NCBI RefSeq assembly: GCF_007995245.1
Contig: NZ_VCBA01000002.1
Location: 488,944-552,943 of the forward strand
Direction of reading: 5' to 3'
Source of the DNA: Tateyamaria sp. syn59
Lineage (GTDB): Bacteria > Pseudomonadota > Alphaproteobacteria > Rhodobacterales > Rhodobacteraceae
Length of the DNA stretch: 64,000 bases
Below, one piece after another: positions 6,958 to 16,054 of this stretch. Position numbers and translations under genes: made by a program. The notes under the pieces are model-generated. The model did not search any database. It was not told where the DNA came from and was given only the letters and a program-made list of their open reading frames with translations. The number at the start of each line of letters is the position of its first letter. The first letter of the stretch is position 1.

Positions 6958-7926
6958 ATGACCGATACCGCACAGTTTCAGGACCGCATGCTGTCGCTGG
7001 GCCTTGCCCGCGTGTCAGAGGCAGCGGCCCTCGCGTCGGCCCGACTGGTCGGACATGGCGACGAAAAGGCAGCGGATCAGGCGGCCGTGAACGCGATGCG
7101 GCAGCAGCTGAACATGCTGGACATCGCGGGCGTCGTCGTCATCGGCGAAGGCGAGCGGGATGAAGCACCCATGCTGTATATCGGCGAAGAAGTCGGGACG
7201 GGTACCGGGCCCGGCGTGGACATCGCCCTCGACCCGCTCGAAGGCACCACGCTGACAGCCAAGGACATGCCCAACGCACTGACCGTCATCGCCATGGGTC
7301 CGCGCGGCAGCATGCTGCATGCGCCTGACGTCTATATGGACAAGCTGGCCATCGGCCCGGGCTACGCGCCGGACACCGTCACACTCGACATGACGCCCGC
7401 AGAACGTGTCGAAGCCTTGGCCAAGGCCAAAGGCTGCGACACCTCCGACATCACGGTCTGCATCCTGGAACGCCCGCGGCACGAAGCGATCATCAAGGCC
7501 GTGCGCGACACGGGCGCCTCCATCCGCTTGATCACCGACGGCGATGTCGCTGGCGTCATGCACTGCGCCGACCCGACCACGGGCATCGACATGTATATGG
7601 GCGAAGGTGGCGCACCCGAGGGCGTTCTGGCGGCTGCAGCGCTGAAATGCATGGGGGGCCAGATTTATGGCAAGCTTCTGTTCCGCAACGACGATGAGAA
7701 GGGCCGCGCGGCCAAGGCGGGGATCACCGATCTCGGCCGCATCTACACGCGGGATGAGATGGTGACACAGGACGTGATCTTTGCTGCGACCGGCGTGACC
7801 AGCGGATCGCTCCTGCACGCCGTGCAGCGTGAACCCGGCTGGCTGACCTGTGAAACGCTGCTGATGCGGTCCAAGACCGGTTCGGTGCGTCGGATCAACT
7901 ACCGCACCCCGACCCACACAGTCTGA
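6958..7926 (+). CDS. glpX: Class II fructose-1,6-bisphosphatase
   Basis: A 322-residue GlpX-type phosphatase that hydrolyses fructose-1,6-bisphosphate to fructose-6-phosphate in gluconeogenesis. It shows the lithium-sensitive phosphatase signature: GEGERDEAP with its metal-binding glutamates and DPLEGTT as the DPxxGT motif. The length is normal. The ATG at 6958 has AAAGGA nine bases upstream. The gene follows hom closely and is itself followed by a GC-rich hairpin. Such enzymes can also act on sedoheptulose-1,7-bisphosphate; sequence alone does not decide this. Confidence 0.97.
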   Translation: MTDTAQFQDRMLSLGLARVSEAAALASARLVGHGDEKAADQAAVNAMRQQLNMLDIAGVVVIGEGERDEAPMLYIGEEVGTGTGPGVDIALDPLEGTTLTAKDMPNALTVIAMGPRGSMLHAPDVYMDKLAIGPGYAPDTVTLDMTPAERVEALAKAKGCDTSDITVCILERPRHEAIIKAVRDTGASIRLITDGDVAGVMHCADPTTGIDMYMGEGGAPEGVLAAAALKCMGGQIYGKLLFRNDDEKGRAAKAGITDLGRIYTRDEMVTQDVIFAATGVTSGSLLHAVQREPGWLTCETLLMRSKTGSVRRINYRTPTHTV

Positions 7927-7932
7927 GTGCGG

Positions 7933-7951
7933 GGCGGGCGACACGCCCGCC
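7933..7951. terminator. GC-rich hairpin after glpX
   Basis: GGCGGGCG and CGCCCGCC form a perfect eight-base stem around the loop ACA, six bases after the glpX stop codon. There is no run of T after it, so it may act as a weak terminator or a 3' end stabiliser ahead of recJ. Confidence 0.5.
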
Positions 7952-8024
7952 TTACGACTGGCCTTGCGCGTGCCGGGGCCAAGCGCGCGCCACACGAGCG
8001 CGGCCGAGGGGGAAGAGTGGCGCA

Positions 8025-9767
8025 ATGGCATTCCTAGGGGTTGAACAGTCCTTGACGGGCCGCGCCTGGATCGGCCCGGACCTGCCGCTGCAACGCGCGG
8101 CAGAAACCCTTGCACAGCAGACTCAACTGCCCCGACCCATCTGCCAGATCCTGGCCCGGATGGGCGTGCCGCCAGACAGCGCCGACACCTACCTGACGCC
8201 GACCTTGCGCGACCTCATGCCGGACCCGCGCTCCCTGCGTGACATGGAGCGCGCAGCCGAGCGCATTCTGACCGCCATCCGTCACCGGCAGGCCGTCGCC
8301 ATCTTTGCCGATTATGACGTCGACGGCGGCAGTTCCGCCGCTCTACTTATCGCGTGGTTTCGTGAGCTTGGCGCGCGGGCGCCCACGCTGTACGTGCCGG
8401 ACCGCATTGACGAAGGGTACGGACCAAACGATGCTGCGATGGCGCAACTGGCCGCCACCCATGACCTGATCATCTGCGTCGATTGCGGAACGTTGTCCCA
8501 TGGCCCGATTGCTGCCGCGCAAGGCGCGGATGTGATCGTGCTGGATCACCACCTGGGCGGAGAGACCCTGCCCGACGCGTTTGCCGTCGTGAACCCCAAC
8601 CGACAGGACGAAGACGGCGCGCTTGCGCATCTGTGCGCCGCGGCAGTCGTATTCCTGGCCCTTGTCGAGGCAGGTCGCCAGCTGCGCGTCGCCGGACAAC
8701 AGGGACCGGACCTGATGGCGATGCTCGACCTTGTCGGCCTTGCCACCGTGGCAGATGTCGCGCCGCTGATCGGCGTGAACCGGGCCTTTGTGCGGCAGGG
8801 TCTGAAAGTCATGGCGCGGCGCGACCGCGTTGGGCTGGTGGCGCTTGCGGATATTGCCGGGCTCGACACCGCGCCCACGCCCTATCACCTGGGCTACTTG
8901 TTGGGTCCTCGGATCAACGCGGGCGGTCGGATCGGGCAAGCTGATCTGGGCGCAAGGCTTTTGGGCACGACCGACCCGCACGAGGCCGCAGCCTTGGCCG
9001 AACGCCTGAACGACCTGAACGCGGAACGGCGCGATATCGAGGCAAAGGTGCGTGCCGAAGCGCTGGCGCAATGTGACGATCGCGGCGCCGATGGCGCACT
9101 CGCCTGGGCCGCGGGACCGGGATGGCATCCGGGCGTCGTGGGCATCGTCGCCTCACGGGTAAAAGAGGCCTCGAACCGCCCGTCCATTGTCATCGGGATC
9201 GAGGACGGAATCGGCAAGGGATCGGGGCGTTCGGTCTCGGGCATTGATCTCGGCGCACCAATCCAAAGGCTTGCGGCCGAAGGGCTCTTGATCAAGGGCG
9301 GCGGGCACAAGATGGCTGCGGGTCTTACGGTCGAGGAAGGCAAGATCGACGCGGCCATGGCCCGGTTGTCCGAATTGTTGGCAAAACAGGGCGCCGACGC
9401 ACTTGGCCCCGCCGATTTGCGCCTCGACGGTGCCCTGATGCCCGGCGCGGCGACCGTCGAGTTGCTGGATCAAATCGATGCCGCAGGCCCGTTCGGGGCC
9501 GGCGCGCCTGCCCCACGTTATGCCTTTCCCGGCATGCGCATCCTGAATGCCCGGCCTGTCGGGGAAACGCACTTGAAAATCACCTTTGGTGAGGCAGGCG
9601 GCACGCGGCTGGACGGCATTGCCTTTGGAGCATTCGACACAGCGCTAGGGCCGGAATTGATGGATCACGGCGGGGCCTCATTTCACCTTGCAGGTCGAGT
9701 GGAAATCAACGCTTTTCGCGGACGGCAATCGGTTCAATTGCGGGTGGACGATGCAGCACGCGCCTGA
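8025..9767 (+). CDS. recJ: Single-stranded-DNA-specific exonuclease RecJ
   Basis: A 580-residue RecJ, which degrades single-stranded DNA 5' to 3' in recombination and mismatch repair. The DHH phosphoesterase motifs are in order: DYDVDG near residue 96, VDCGT near 154 and LDHHLGG near 174. The DHHA1 domain carries GGGHKMAAG near residue 425, and an OB-fold follows at the C-terminus. Start ATG at 8025 is supported by GGAAGAG upstream. A terminator lies 22 bases beyond the stop, before tRNA-Glu. The gene looks complete and ordinary. Confidence 0.97.
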   Translation: MAFLGVEQSLTGRAWIGPDLPLQRAAETLAQQTQLPRPICQILARMGVPPDSADTYLTPTLRDLMPDPRSLRDMERAAERILTAIRHRQAVAIFADYDVDGGSSAALLIAWFRELGARAPTLYVPDRIDEGYGPNDAAMAQLAATHDLIICVDCGTLSHGPIAAAQGADVIVLDHHLGGETLPDAFAVVNPNRQDEDGALAHLCAAAVVFLALVEAGRQLRVAGQQGPDLMAMLDLVGLATVADVAPLIGVNRAFVRQGLKVMARRDRVGLVALADIAGLDTAPTPYHLGYLLGPRINAGGRIGQADLGARLLGTTDPHEAAALAERLNDLNAERRDIEAKVRAEALAQCDDRGADGALAWAAGPGWHPGVVGIVASRVKEASNRPSIVIGIEDGIGKGSGRSVSGIDLGAPIQRLAAEGLLIKGGGHKMAAGLTVEEGKIDAAMARLSELLAKQGADALGPADLRLDGALMPGAATVELLDQIDAAGPFGAGAPAPRYAFPGMRILNARPVGETHLKITFGEAGGTRLDGIAFGAFDTALGPELMDHGGASFHLAGRVEINAFRGRQSVQLRVDDAARA

Positions 9768-9789
9768 TCTCTGCAGCGGTCAGAAATCC

Positions 9790-9819
9790 CGCCGATTTAT
9801 ATCGGCTTCGGCGTTTTTT
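9790..9819 (+). terminator. Rho-independent terminator after recJ
   Basis: CGCCGA at 9790-9795 can pair with TCGGCG at 9808-9813, directly followed by TTTTTT; a competing inner stem GCCGAT/ATCGGC is also possible. Position between recJ and tRNA-Glu and the T run make this a standard terminator. Confidence 0.8.
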
Positions 9820-9870
9820 CCGCTTGCGCCCTTCGGCCGAATTGCCTATCTGAGCGCTCACACCAGCAAT

Positions 9871-9945
9871 GGCCCGTTCGTCTATCGGTTAGGACGCCAG
9901 GTTTTCAACCTGGAAAGAGGGGTTCGATTCCCCTACGGGCTGCCA
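9871..9945 (+). tRNA. tRNA-Glu (TTC)
   Basis: A 75-nt cloverleaf with TTC in the anticodon loop TTTTCAA, acceptor GGCCCGT paired with ACGGGCT, and an encoded CCA. It stands alone between recJ and the GGDEF gene. Confidence 0.96.
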
Positions 9946-10153
9946 TTTCTCCCTGATACTGACCATAGGCCACCATCTATTGGTGGGTGTGTGACTGCGT
10001 TCGCAGGCCCGCCCCAACCTTAATCTTCATGGTCCAGCAGGTTACGAGGAGCGGCCATCCAGCCAGAGCGGATAATGGAACCTCCAAAACGGAACTTGGC
10101 GCGACACAGCCTCTTCACCGCCCCCTGCCGTACGCAGATCATACAGTGCTCTG

Positions 10154-11191
10154 TTAGGTCTCACGTTCGACATCGCGCCCGATCGGGGGCGCGAGGTTTT
10201 GGGCTGTCGCGCGCAAGGCAGGCGTATAACTGGTCTGCTGACCTCGACCACCGTGCTTTGAGGCATAAAGCGCCACGTCGGCATCATCCATAACCTCGGC
10301 AACCGTCTGGCCTGACTCAGGATCGTAAATGGCAGATCCGATGCTGGCCGAGATCTTGCACACCTCGCCCTGGAACGGGATGGGACGTGACAGTCTCTCG
10401 ATGATGCGGCGACCGATCCCCTCCATCGCTTCGCCGCTCTTGGCGTGCGGCAGAATGATCACGAACTCATCCCCGCCCACGCGCGCCACCGTGTCGCTGT
10501 CGCGCGTCTCTTCGACCATGACGCGGGCCACCGTTTGCAGCACGTGGTCGCCTGCGGCGTGACCAAGCGTGTCATTCACCGCCTTGAACCAATCAAGATC
10601 AATCTGCATCAGGCCAAACCGCGTGCCCCAATCGACATGTCGTGCCACAACATGATCCATGGCGCGACGGTTCTTAAGGCCCGTCAAAGTGTCAGTAAAC
10701 GCCTGTTCCTCGGCGGCGATCATCGCGCCCTGCAGCCGCAGGTTCAACTTGCGTGAGGCCTCCATCGCCGCTGACTTGGCCTCGACCAGATACAGCATCT
10801 CGACCGTCAGGTCGGTTGCCGCGAAATCGGCACTGGTCAGTGCATAATCCGACACTGCATCCACCACTGAAATACCGAAAGACAAGTTCACGATGCTTTG
10901 ACCTTCGCCCAGCCCAGGCACGAGCAGTCCCTTGACCTCGGTCTTGGGGGCGTCACGCAGTTGCAGGTGCAACTTGGTGCCCGCCGCCGCACGCAGCGCG
11001 TCCATCGTAGTGATGGCGCGTGGGCGCTTAAGGTCGAAAATCTCAAGGAAACGGCGACCGACGACTTCGGCTTCCGGCCGTAACTTTTTCAGGGTTGGCC
11101 CTGCATGCACAATGTGTCCAGTCGGCCCAAGGACAACATGCATCGGGCACAAGACGTCCAACGCCTGCATGAATGCATCCGTTTGCTTCAT
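10154..11191 (-). CDS. HNOBA-GGDEF diguanylate cyclase
   Basis: A 345-residue predicted diguanylate cyclase making cyclic di-GMP from GTP. Residues 1-150 resemble the HNOBA (haem-NO-binding-associated, PAS-like) domain, with a short helical linker after it (about 140-165). The GGDEF domain follows with an intact GGDEF signature at 239-243 and a RxxD inhibitory site (RDSD, 230-233), so it should be active and product-inhibited. The stop of the H-NOX-like gene overlaps its ATG (TGATG), so the two are coupled. In other bacteria H-NOX/HNOBA-cyclase pairs link nitric oxide to biofilm; here the H-NOX partner seems unable to hold haem in the usual way. Confidence 0.85.
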   Translation of the reverse strand: MKQTDAFMQALDVLCPMHVVLGPTGHIVHAGPTLKKLRPEAEVVGRRFLEIFDLKRPRAITTMDALRAAAGTKLHLQLRDAPKTEVKGLLVPGLGEGQSIVNLSFGISVVDAVSDYALTSADFAATDLTVEMLYLVEAKSAAMEASRKLNLRLQGAMIAAEEQAFTDTLTGLKNRRAMDHVVARHVDWGTRFGLMQIDLDWFKAVNDTLGHAAGDHVLQTVARVMVEETRDSDTVARVGGDEFVIILPHAKSGEAMEGIGRRIIERLSRPIPFQGEVCKISASIGSAIYDPESGQTVAEVMDDADVALYASKHGGRGQQTSYTPALRATAQNLAPPIGRDVERET

Positions 11192-11775
11192 CACGCCCGC
11201 GCTCCAAGATCAAAGGCGCGCCCGGCCGCGAATTCTGTTTCAACCAGCGTCACCGAGATCGTTTCAATGCCGTTGCCGCTGCCGGTGTGTTCCAGCAAGG
11301 CCAACGCGCCGTAATCATCAGCCATCGTGCGCAAAATGCCCATCATCACATGCCCATACCCGTCCATCGGGCTTTCACAAATCAGACTGAAATGCGTTGG
11401 CGAGTGATCCCGCAGTTCAATCCGCGGCAGGTTAAGATCGGACACGGCAAGCCGCGCACGGTCAGGCAGATCATCAAGCGAATGCAGGAATTCGACGAAT
11501 GTCACGCCGCCAAAACGCAACAAACGTCGCAACGCTTCGACATTGGGATGCGACACAAGATAGGTGCCCATATCCTCCATCACATCACTGCGCGGTCTGT
11601 TAAGCACATTGCTGATCGCATCCAGAAGACGCGGCGTGATGTCATCATCATATGTCAGCATCGCCTCGAACTCGACAAAGTCGAGATCCGCGATCCGGGT
11701 CGCTTCTACCCATTTGTCAGCCCCGTAACTGTCCGTCACGAAACACTGAATTGCCCGATTGATCAGCCCATGCAT
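11191..11775 (-). CDS. H-NOX-like protein lacking the haem-ligand histidine
   Basis: A 194-residue protein starting MHGLINRAIQ, of standard H-NOX length and fold. H-NOX domains bind haem through a histidine in a segment like FLxxLDxLH and through a YxSxR motif. Here the first segment reads FLHSLDDLPDRAR, so Pro104 takes the place of the proximal histidine, and the YxSxR site reads CESPM, keeping only the serine. The protein may therefore be haem-free or bind another ligand. I chose ATG 11775 because it starts at the conserved MHGLIN; an in-frame ATG lies upstream at 11817. The gene overlaps the start of the HNOBA-GGDEF gene and lies 98 bases after the mttB-like gene on the same strand. Confidence 0.85.
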   Translation of the reverse strand: MHGLINRAIQCFVTDSYGADKWVEATRIADLDFVEFEAMLTYDDDITPRLLDAISNVLNRPRSDVMEDMGTYLVSHPNVEALRRLLRFGGVTFVEFLHSLDDLPDRARLAVSDLNLPRIELRDHSPTHFSLICESPMDGYGHVMMGILRTMADDYGALALLEHTGSGNGIETISVTLVETEFAAGRAFDLGARA

Positions 11776-11873
11776 GGCGCGACATTCCCATATCCTCGGG
11801 ATGCATCCTGCGCGCATATCTCTGAACAATCCGATAACAGTTGCAATTTGAACCATTATTGGACCGGAACGGC

Positions 11874-13436
11874 TCAGAAATCAGTGGGAGCGCCCCCCTC
11901 ACTTTTCCGCCGCGCCACGAAATCGGCCAGCTCGTCCCGGATGGCAATGTCCATCGGCGGGGCCTCACAGCTGTTGATGATGTCCTTGAACATCCTGTGC
12001 GCCCGCTCAGGTGTCCAGATGGCCCCCGCCGCTTCCCAACCTTCGTAGTTTTTCCAATCGCTGAGAAACGGTTGATAAAAGGCCGTGGAATAGCGGTCCT
12101 GCGTGTGCTGAATGCCAAAGAAATGACCGTCATTGCCCACCGACTTGATCGCATCCAGCGCGATATCCTCGCCGCTGGTCGCCGTGATCGACGGATCCAT
12201 ATACCGCTGAATTTGCTGCAAGATCTCGCAATCCATTATGAATTTCTCAGGGCTTGCAATCAACCCACCCTCAAGCCAACCCGCCGCGTGATAGACCATG
12301 TTGCTGCCCGATTGCACGGCGGCCCACAGGCTGTTGGAGGTTTCCCACATCGCCTGGCCGTCCGGCACATTGGCCGCACACACGCCGGAGGACCGCATCG
12401 GCAGCCCATAAAAGCGCGCCAGTTGGCCCGTCATCTGGGTCGCACGCATGTATTCCGGTGTGCCGAAGGCGGGCGCGCCGGATTTCATGTCGACATTGGA
12501 CGTAAACGTGCCGATGGCGCAGGGTGCACCGGGTGACACGTATTGGAACAGGGCGATGGCGCATAGCGCCTCGGCAATGGATTGGGCGACGGCGCCCGCC
12601 ATTGTCACCGGAGCCATCGCACCCGCGAGAGTGAAGGGCGTTACAACAACGGCCTGCCCGCGCCGGATCATGCGCAGGCATCCGTCAATCATCGGCTGAT
12701 CGTGCTTGAGGGGCGAGGTCGAATTGATGTTGGTGTACATCCGCGGCGTCACTTCGAATTCCTCGTGAGTCAGGCCACCGGCGATGCGCACCATCTCCAT
12801 CACGTCCTCAACCCGCTCTTTGCCCAGCGAATAGGCGTGCATCACCTTGTCAGTCAGGGTCAGCTTGTCGAACAGAACATCGAGATGGCGTACACTGGCA
12901 TGAAGATCGACCGGTTCCACGGGGTATCCACCAGCAAAGTGGATGCAGTTGAAATACTGCGTCAGCTTGAGCAGGTTCGCGCATTTCTCACGCGTGCCAG
13001 GCACCTTGGTCCCGATCTCCATATCCCAGTAGTTGGGGGGCGAGGACACGTTGCCGAACAGGATATGCTTGCCGCCCACTGTCAGGGCACGGTCGGGGTT
13101 GCGCGGGGTCAGCGTGAAGTGCGACGGCGCCTTGCCCACCATCTCCATGACAAACTCGCGGTCCATGCGCACGACATCACCGTCGATCTGGCACTCGGCC
13201 TCGCGCAGAATGCCAAGCGCCTCCTCGTTCAGGAACTGAACACCGATCTCTTCAAGGATGCGCATCGCACCATCGTGGATCGCAGCAACACCTTCGGGCG
13301 ACAACGGCTCGACCGGGGCGTCGGTGATGACGGGTGGATTCCATGGCATCTGTTCAATGGCAGCCGCACCCCGACGGGCCGCGGCCCCTGCCCGTCCGCC
13401 GCCGCGCGCTCTGCGCCGTGTCGCGATCTCTGCCAT
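11874..13436 (-). CDS. MttB family (trimethylamine methyltransferase-like) protein, non-pyrrolysine
   Basis: A 520-residue member of the MttB superfamily, which moves a methyl group from a quaternary or tertiary amine to a corrinoid protein. Archaeal MttB reads an in-frame UAG as pyrrolysine; this gene has no internal stop, so it is the non-pyrrolysine type, which in studied cases uses quaternary amines such as glycine betaine, proline betaine or carnitine. The actual substrate here is unknown. An arginine- and alanine-rich tail (residues 5-25) precedes the TIM barrel. The ATG at 13436 has AGGGG upstream. No corrinoid protein or activase gene is nearby. The H-NOX-like and cyclase genes follow on the same strand. 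Confidence 0.85.
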   Translation of the reverse strand: MAEIATRRRARGGGRAGAAARRGAAAIEQMPWNPPVITDAPVEPLSPEGVAAIHDGAMRILEEIGVQFLNEEALGILREAECQIDGDVVRMDREFVMEMVGKAPSHFTLTPRNPDRALTVGGKHILFGNVSSPPNYWDMEIGTKVPGTREKCANLLKLTQYFNCIHFAGGYPVEPVDLHASVRHLDVLFDKLTLTDKVMHAYSLGKERVEDVMEMVRIAGGLTHEEFEVTPRMYTNINSTSPLKHDQPMIDGCLRMIRRGQAVVVTPFTLAGAMAPVTMAGAVAQSIAEALCAIALFQYVSPGAPCAIGTFTSNVDMKSGAPAFGTPEYMRATQMTGQLARFYGLPMRSSGVCAANVPDGQAMWETSNSLWAAVQSGSNMVYHAAGWLEGGLIASPEKFIMDCEILQQIQRYMDPSITATSGEDIALDAIKSVGNDGHFFGIQHTQDRYSTAFYQPFLSDWKNYEGWEAAGAIWTPERAHRMFKDIINSCEAPPMDIAIRDELADFVARRKSEGGAPTDF

Positions 13437-13551
13437 GGTGATGTCCCCTGAACTGTGTGCGACACCAAAACACCGCAGGCGCAGAGCGCTCACATTTCCA
13501 TTTGCGACGGCATGTGTCGTTTTTTCCAAGAGGACAGGCGAATTTGAACCA

Positions 13552-14274
13552 TCAGGTGTCGGCCAGAGCATCCAACCAGTCGGGCAATCCGCCAATGTCG
13601 GGCAAGACAGCGTCCGCGAAGGGCTCCAAAACCTCGCGCGGGGCGAGGCCGGTCAAAACGGCGATGGTGCGCATCCCAGCGGCCCGCCCTGCCATCAGGT
13701 CGTGGGTGCTATCACCGACCATCACCACAGCGTCGGGCGTCAGTCCGGTCTGTTCGCAGAAGGCCAGAAGCTGACCGGGTGTCGGCTTGCCGCCGTACCC
13801 GCTGTCGCTTCCGGCGATGAAATCGAAGTATCTCTTGATCTGCGCCTCAGCCAAGTGCGCACGGGCGGGCGCCTCGGCATCATTGGTCGCCACCCCCAAG
13901 GTCAGACCACGCGCCTGCAACCCTGTCAGCAAGGGGGCCAAGGGCACGACCTCAGCCTGCGGGGCGCGAGCCGCCTCCTGGTTCAACAGGATCAACATTG
14001 CGTCCTGCGACAACTCCGGAAAATGCGGTGCAAGCTCCGCTGCTATTTCGGACGGGGTGCCCGCGATCACAACAGAGTTGCGCGCGAAACGGGCGCGCTG
14101 CAGATCAAAACCGATGGCGGCACCGGCGCGTTCGGCACGCGCCTCGTCGCCCTTGGCTGCGCGGCGCAGAAAGGCGGCTGCCCAAGCCTCCCACGTGGTG
14201 GAAAAGTCAAAAAGTGTGCCGTCCTTGTCAAAGATCACACCACGCACCGGCGCAGGCGATGCAGTCACGTCCAA
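13552..14274 (-). CDS. HAD superfamily phosphatase, phosphoglycolate-phosphatase-like
   Basis: A 240-residue HAD hydrolase of subfamily IA. Motif I is FDKDGTLFD with the nucleophile and acid aspartates near residues 16 and 18, motif II is VATND, and motif III/IV is KPTPG...VGDSTHD. It would remove phosphate from a small metabolite; phosphoglycolate is the usual guess but is not proven. It overlaps the end of the DUF3572 gene. The TTG at 14274 has GGAGG at good spacing; a GTG at 14268 overlapping the previous stop (GTGA) is the alternative. Confidence 0.85.
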   Translation of the reverse strand: MDVTASPAPVRGVIFDKDGTLFDFSTTWEAWAAAFLRRAAKGDEARAERAGAAIGFDLQRARFARNSVVIAGTPSEIAAELAPHFPELSQDAMLILLNQEAARAPQAEVVPLAPLLTGLQARGLTLGVATNDAEAPARAHLAEAQIKRYFDFIAGSDSGYGGKPTPGQLLAFCEQTGLTPDAVVMVGDSTHDLMAGRAAGMRTIAVLTGLAPREVLEPFADAVLPDIGGLPDWLDALADT

Positions 14275-14549
14275 TGGATGTCCCCTCCACCCGGAAGTGC
14301 CACACGCGCCCGCATAGGCGCGTCATAGGGCAGCTGGTTGGCATCACAAAATGCCGTCACCCAGACATCGTCCATCATGATAAAGTCCAAAAGCGCACCC
14401 AGAAAGGTAGGATCCCCCACACCGGCGCGCATGTCGGCCTCGCTGGCGCCGGTCGCGCCCAGAAAGACCGGCAACAACTCTTCGTTACCCGCCATCCAAG
14501 CGATGGCCTGCAAACCGACAACTTCGGCGGATTCTTGCGAGTGGGACAT
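14265..14549 (-). CDS. DUF3572 family protein
   Basis: A 94-residue mostly helical protein (MSHSQESAEVVGLQAIAWMA) that matches DUF3572, a short alphaproteobacterial family often found next to pleD, as here. No enzymatic motif is visible. The gene is divergent from the PleD-like gene with 95 bases between the start codons, and its end overlaps the start of the HAD phosphatase gene by up to ten bases. The function is unknown. Confidence 0.8.
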   Translation of the reverse strand: MSHSQESAEVVGLQAIAWMAGNEELLPVFLGATGASEADMRAGVGDPTFLGALLDFIMMDDVWVTAFCDANQLPYDAPMRARVALPGGGDIHWT

Positions 14550-14644
14550 CACGTTTGCGCCTTTGCAATCTGATGGAAACGCTTTGTTAACCTAATCAAT
14601 CAAAAACCTAACGTACGGCTTTTGTAATGAATTGGAAACGCATC

Positions 14645-16042
14645 ATGCACGGCAAGGTCCTTCTTATCGACCCGATTGCGACCAACCGCATCGTGCTGCG
14701 TGTCAAACTGGCCGCCAGCCACTATCACATGGCACAGGCGGGATCAGTCGCCGAGGCGATGCAAGTCATGGGGGTTGAGATGCCCGACCTGATCCTGTGC
14801 GCGACCGATCTGCCCGATGGCGACCCCCTTCGGCTGTTGCGGCGGATTCGCAAGGCCGGGTTCTCCAACAAGGTGCCTGTCATCGCCCTCAGCGGCACCG
14901 ACGACGACGCAGAACGGTTGCGTCTGCTGGCGGGCGGCGTTGATGATGTCATGCAGAAACCGATCAACGATGCGCTGTTGCTGGCGCGCACGCGCTCGAT
15001 CATCCGCGCTTATGCCACCGCCAGCGAATGGACATTGCGCGAAGGGACGTCACGCGCCCTTGGCTTTGCCGAGGCGGCAACAGCCTTTGCGCCGGAACAA
15101 TCCGTGCGGATCATCGCGCGCGCTGCCGAGCGGGCCGCGCCCTGGGGCGAGGCGCTGCGCACGCGGATGAGCGCCAGGATCAGCTTTGCATCGCCCGCCA
15201 CGGCCGTCGCCGACCTGGAACCCGGCCGCGCGCCGGATGCACTGCTCCTGGTTGTGGAACCGGGGGAAGAGCTTCAGATGCTGCAACTGTTGGCAACGGT
15301 GCGCAGCCAGGCCAACACGAGACATTGCGCGATCCTTGCGGTGCTGGGATCAGAGCATATGACGCTTGGCGCGCAAATGCTCGACATGGGTGCAAACGAC
15401 CTCATGCGCGACACGCGCACCGCCGATGAAATGGCGCTGCGGCTCGAGGCGCTCCTGAACCGCAAGCGGGTGACCGACGCGCTGCGCGACACCGTCAAAT
15501 CAGGCATCGAAGCAGCCGTGATCGACCCGCTGACCGGTCTGCACAACCGCCGCTATGCCATACCGCACCTTGCTCGCATCGCCGACCGCGCGGCGCGCAC
15601 CTGCAAGCCCTATGCCGTCATGGTCGCCGATATGGACCATTTCAAACGGATCAACGACACGCTGGGCCATGCCGCAGGCGACGCCGTGCTGGTTGAAACA
15701 GCGCGCAGGCTGCGCGAGAACCTGCGGGCTGTTGACCTGATTGCCCGGATCGGGGGTGAGGAGTTCCTTATCGTGCTTCCCGGCGCGGGTCTTGCGAATG
15801 CGCGCAAGGCGGCCACGCGCCTCTGCGCGATGATCGAAGCGACACCTTTCGACGTTCCCGATCAGGTCACACAGGTGAAGGCGACGATGTCTATCGGGAT
15901 GACCGTGGTCGATCCCAGCCGCGGCACGAAAACGGCGGTGCCCCACACACCCGAAGCGCTGCTTGATCGCGCGGATAAGGCGCTCTACGGCGCCAAGGCA
16001 GAGGGGCGCAACCGGGTCACCCTCGACAGATCCGCCGCCTGA
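14645..16042 (+). CDS. pleD: PleD-like REC-REC-GGDEF protein with altered phosphoacceptor
   Basis: A 465-residue protein with two receiver-like domains (about 1-120 and 150-280) and a GGDEF domain (about 295-460). The GGEEF signature is at 370-374 and the inhibitory RxxD site (RAVD) at 361-364, so cyclic di-GMP synthesis and feedback should be intact. In the first receiver, the place of the phosphorylated Asp53 of Caulobacter PleD is Ala53 (PDLILCATDLP), and the paired acidic residues near the start are reduced to one (LIDPIATN). Thr/Ser (LSG) and Lys (QKP) of the switch remain. I chose ATG 14645, with GGAAA upstream, because it matches the family start. Confidence 0.88.
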   Translation: MHGKVLLIDPIATNRIVLRVKLAASHYHMAQAGSVAEAMQVMGVEMPDLILCATDLPDGDPLRLLRRIRKAGFSNKVPVIALSGTDDDAERLRLLAGGVDDVMQKPINDALLLARTRSIIRAYATASEWTLREGTSRALGFAEAATAFAPEQSVRIIARAAERAAPWGEALRTRMSARISFASPATAVADLEPGRAPDALLLVVEPGEELQMLQLLATVRSQANTRHCAILAVLGSEHMTLGAQMLDMGANDLMRDTRTADEMALRLEALLNRKRVTDALRDTVKSGIEAAVIDPLTGLHNRRYAIPHLARIADRAARTCKPYAVMVADMDHFKRINDTLGHAAGDAVLVETARRLRENLRAVDLIARIGGEEFLIVLPGAGLANARKAATRLCAMIEATPFDVPDQVTQVKATMSIGMTVVDPSRGTKTAVPHTPEALLDRADKALYGAKAEGRNRVTLDRSAA

Positions 16043-16054
16043 GACAGCACTCGC

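Noticed and set aside
11874..13436. Pyrrolysine in the MttB-family gene
   Set aside because: The frame has no internal TAG; it belongs to the non-pyrrolysine branch.
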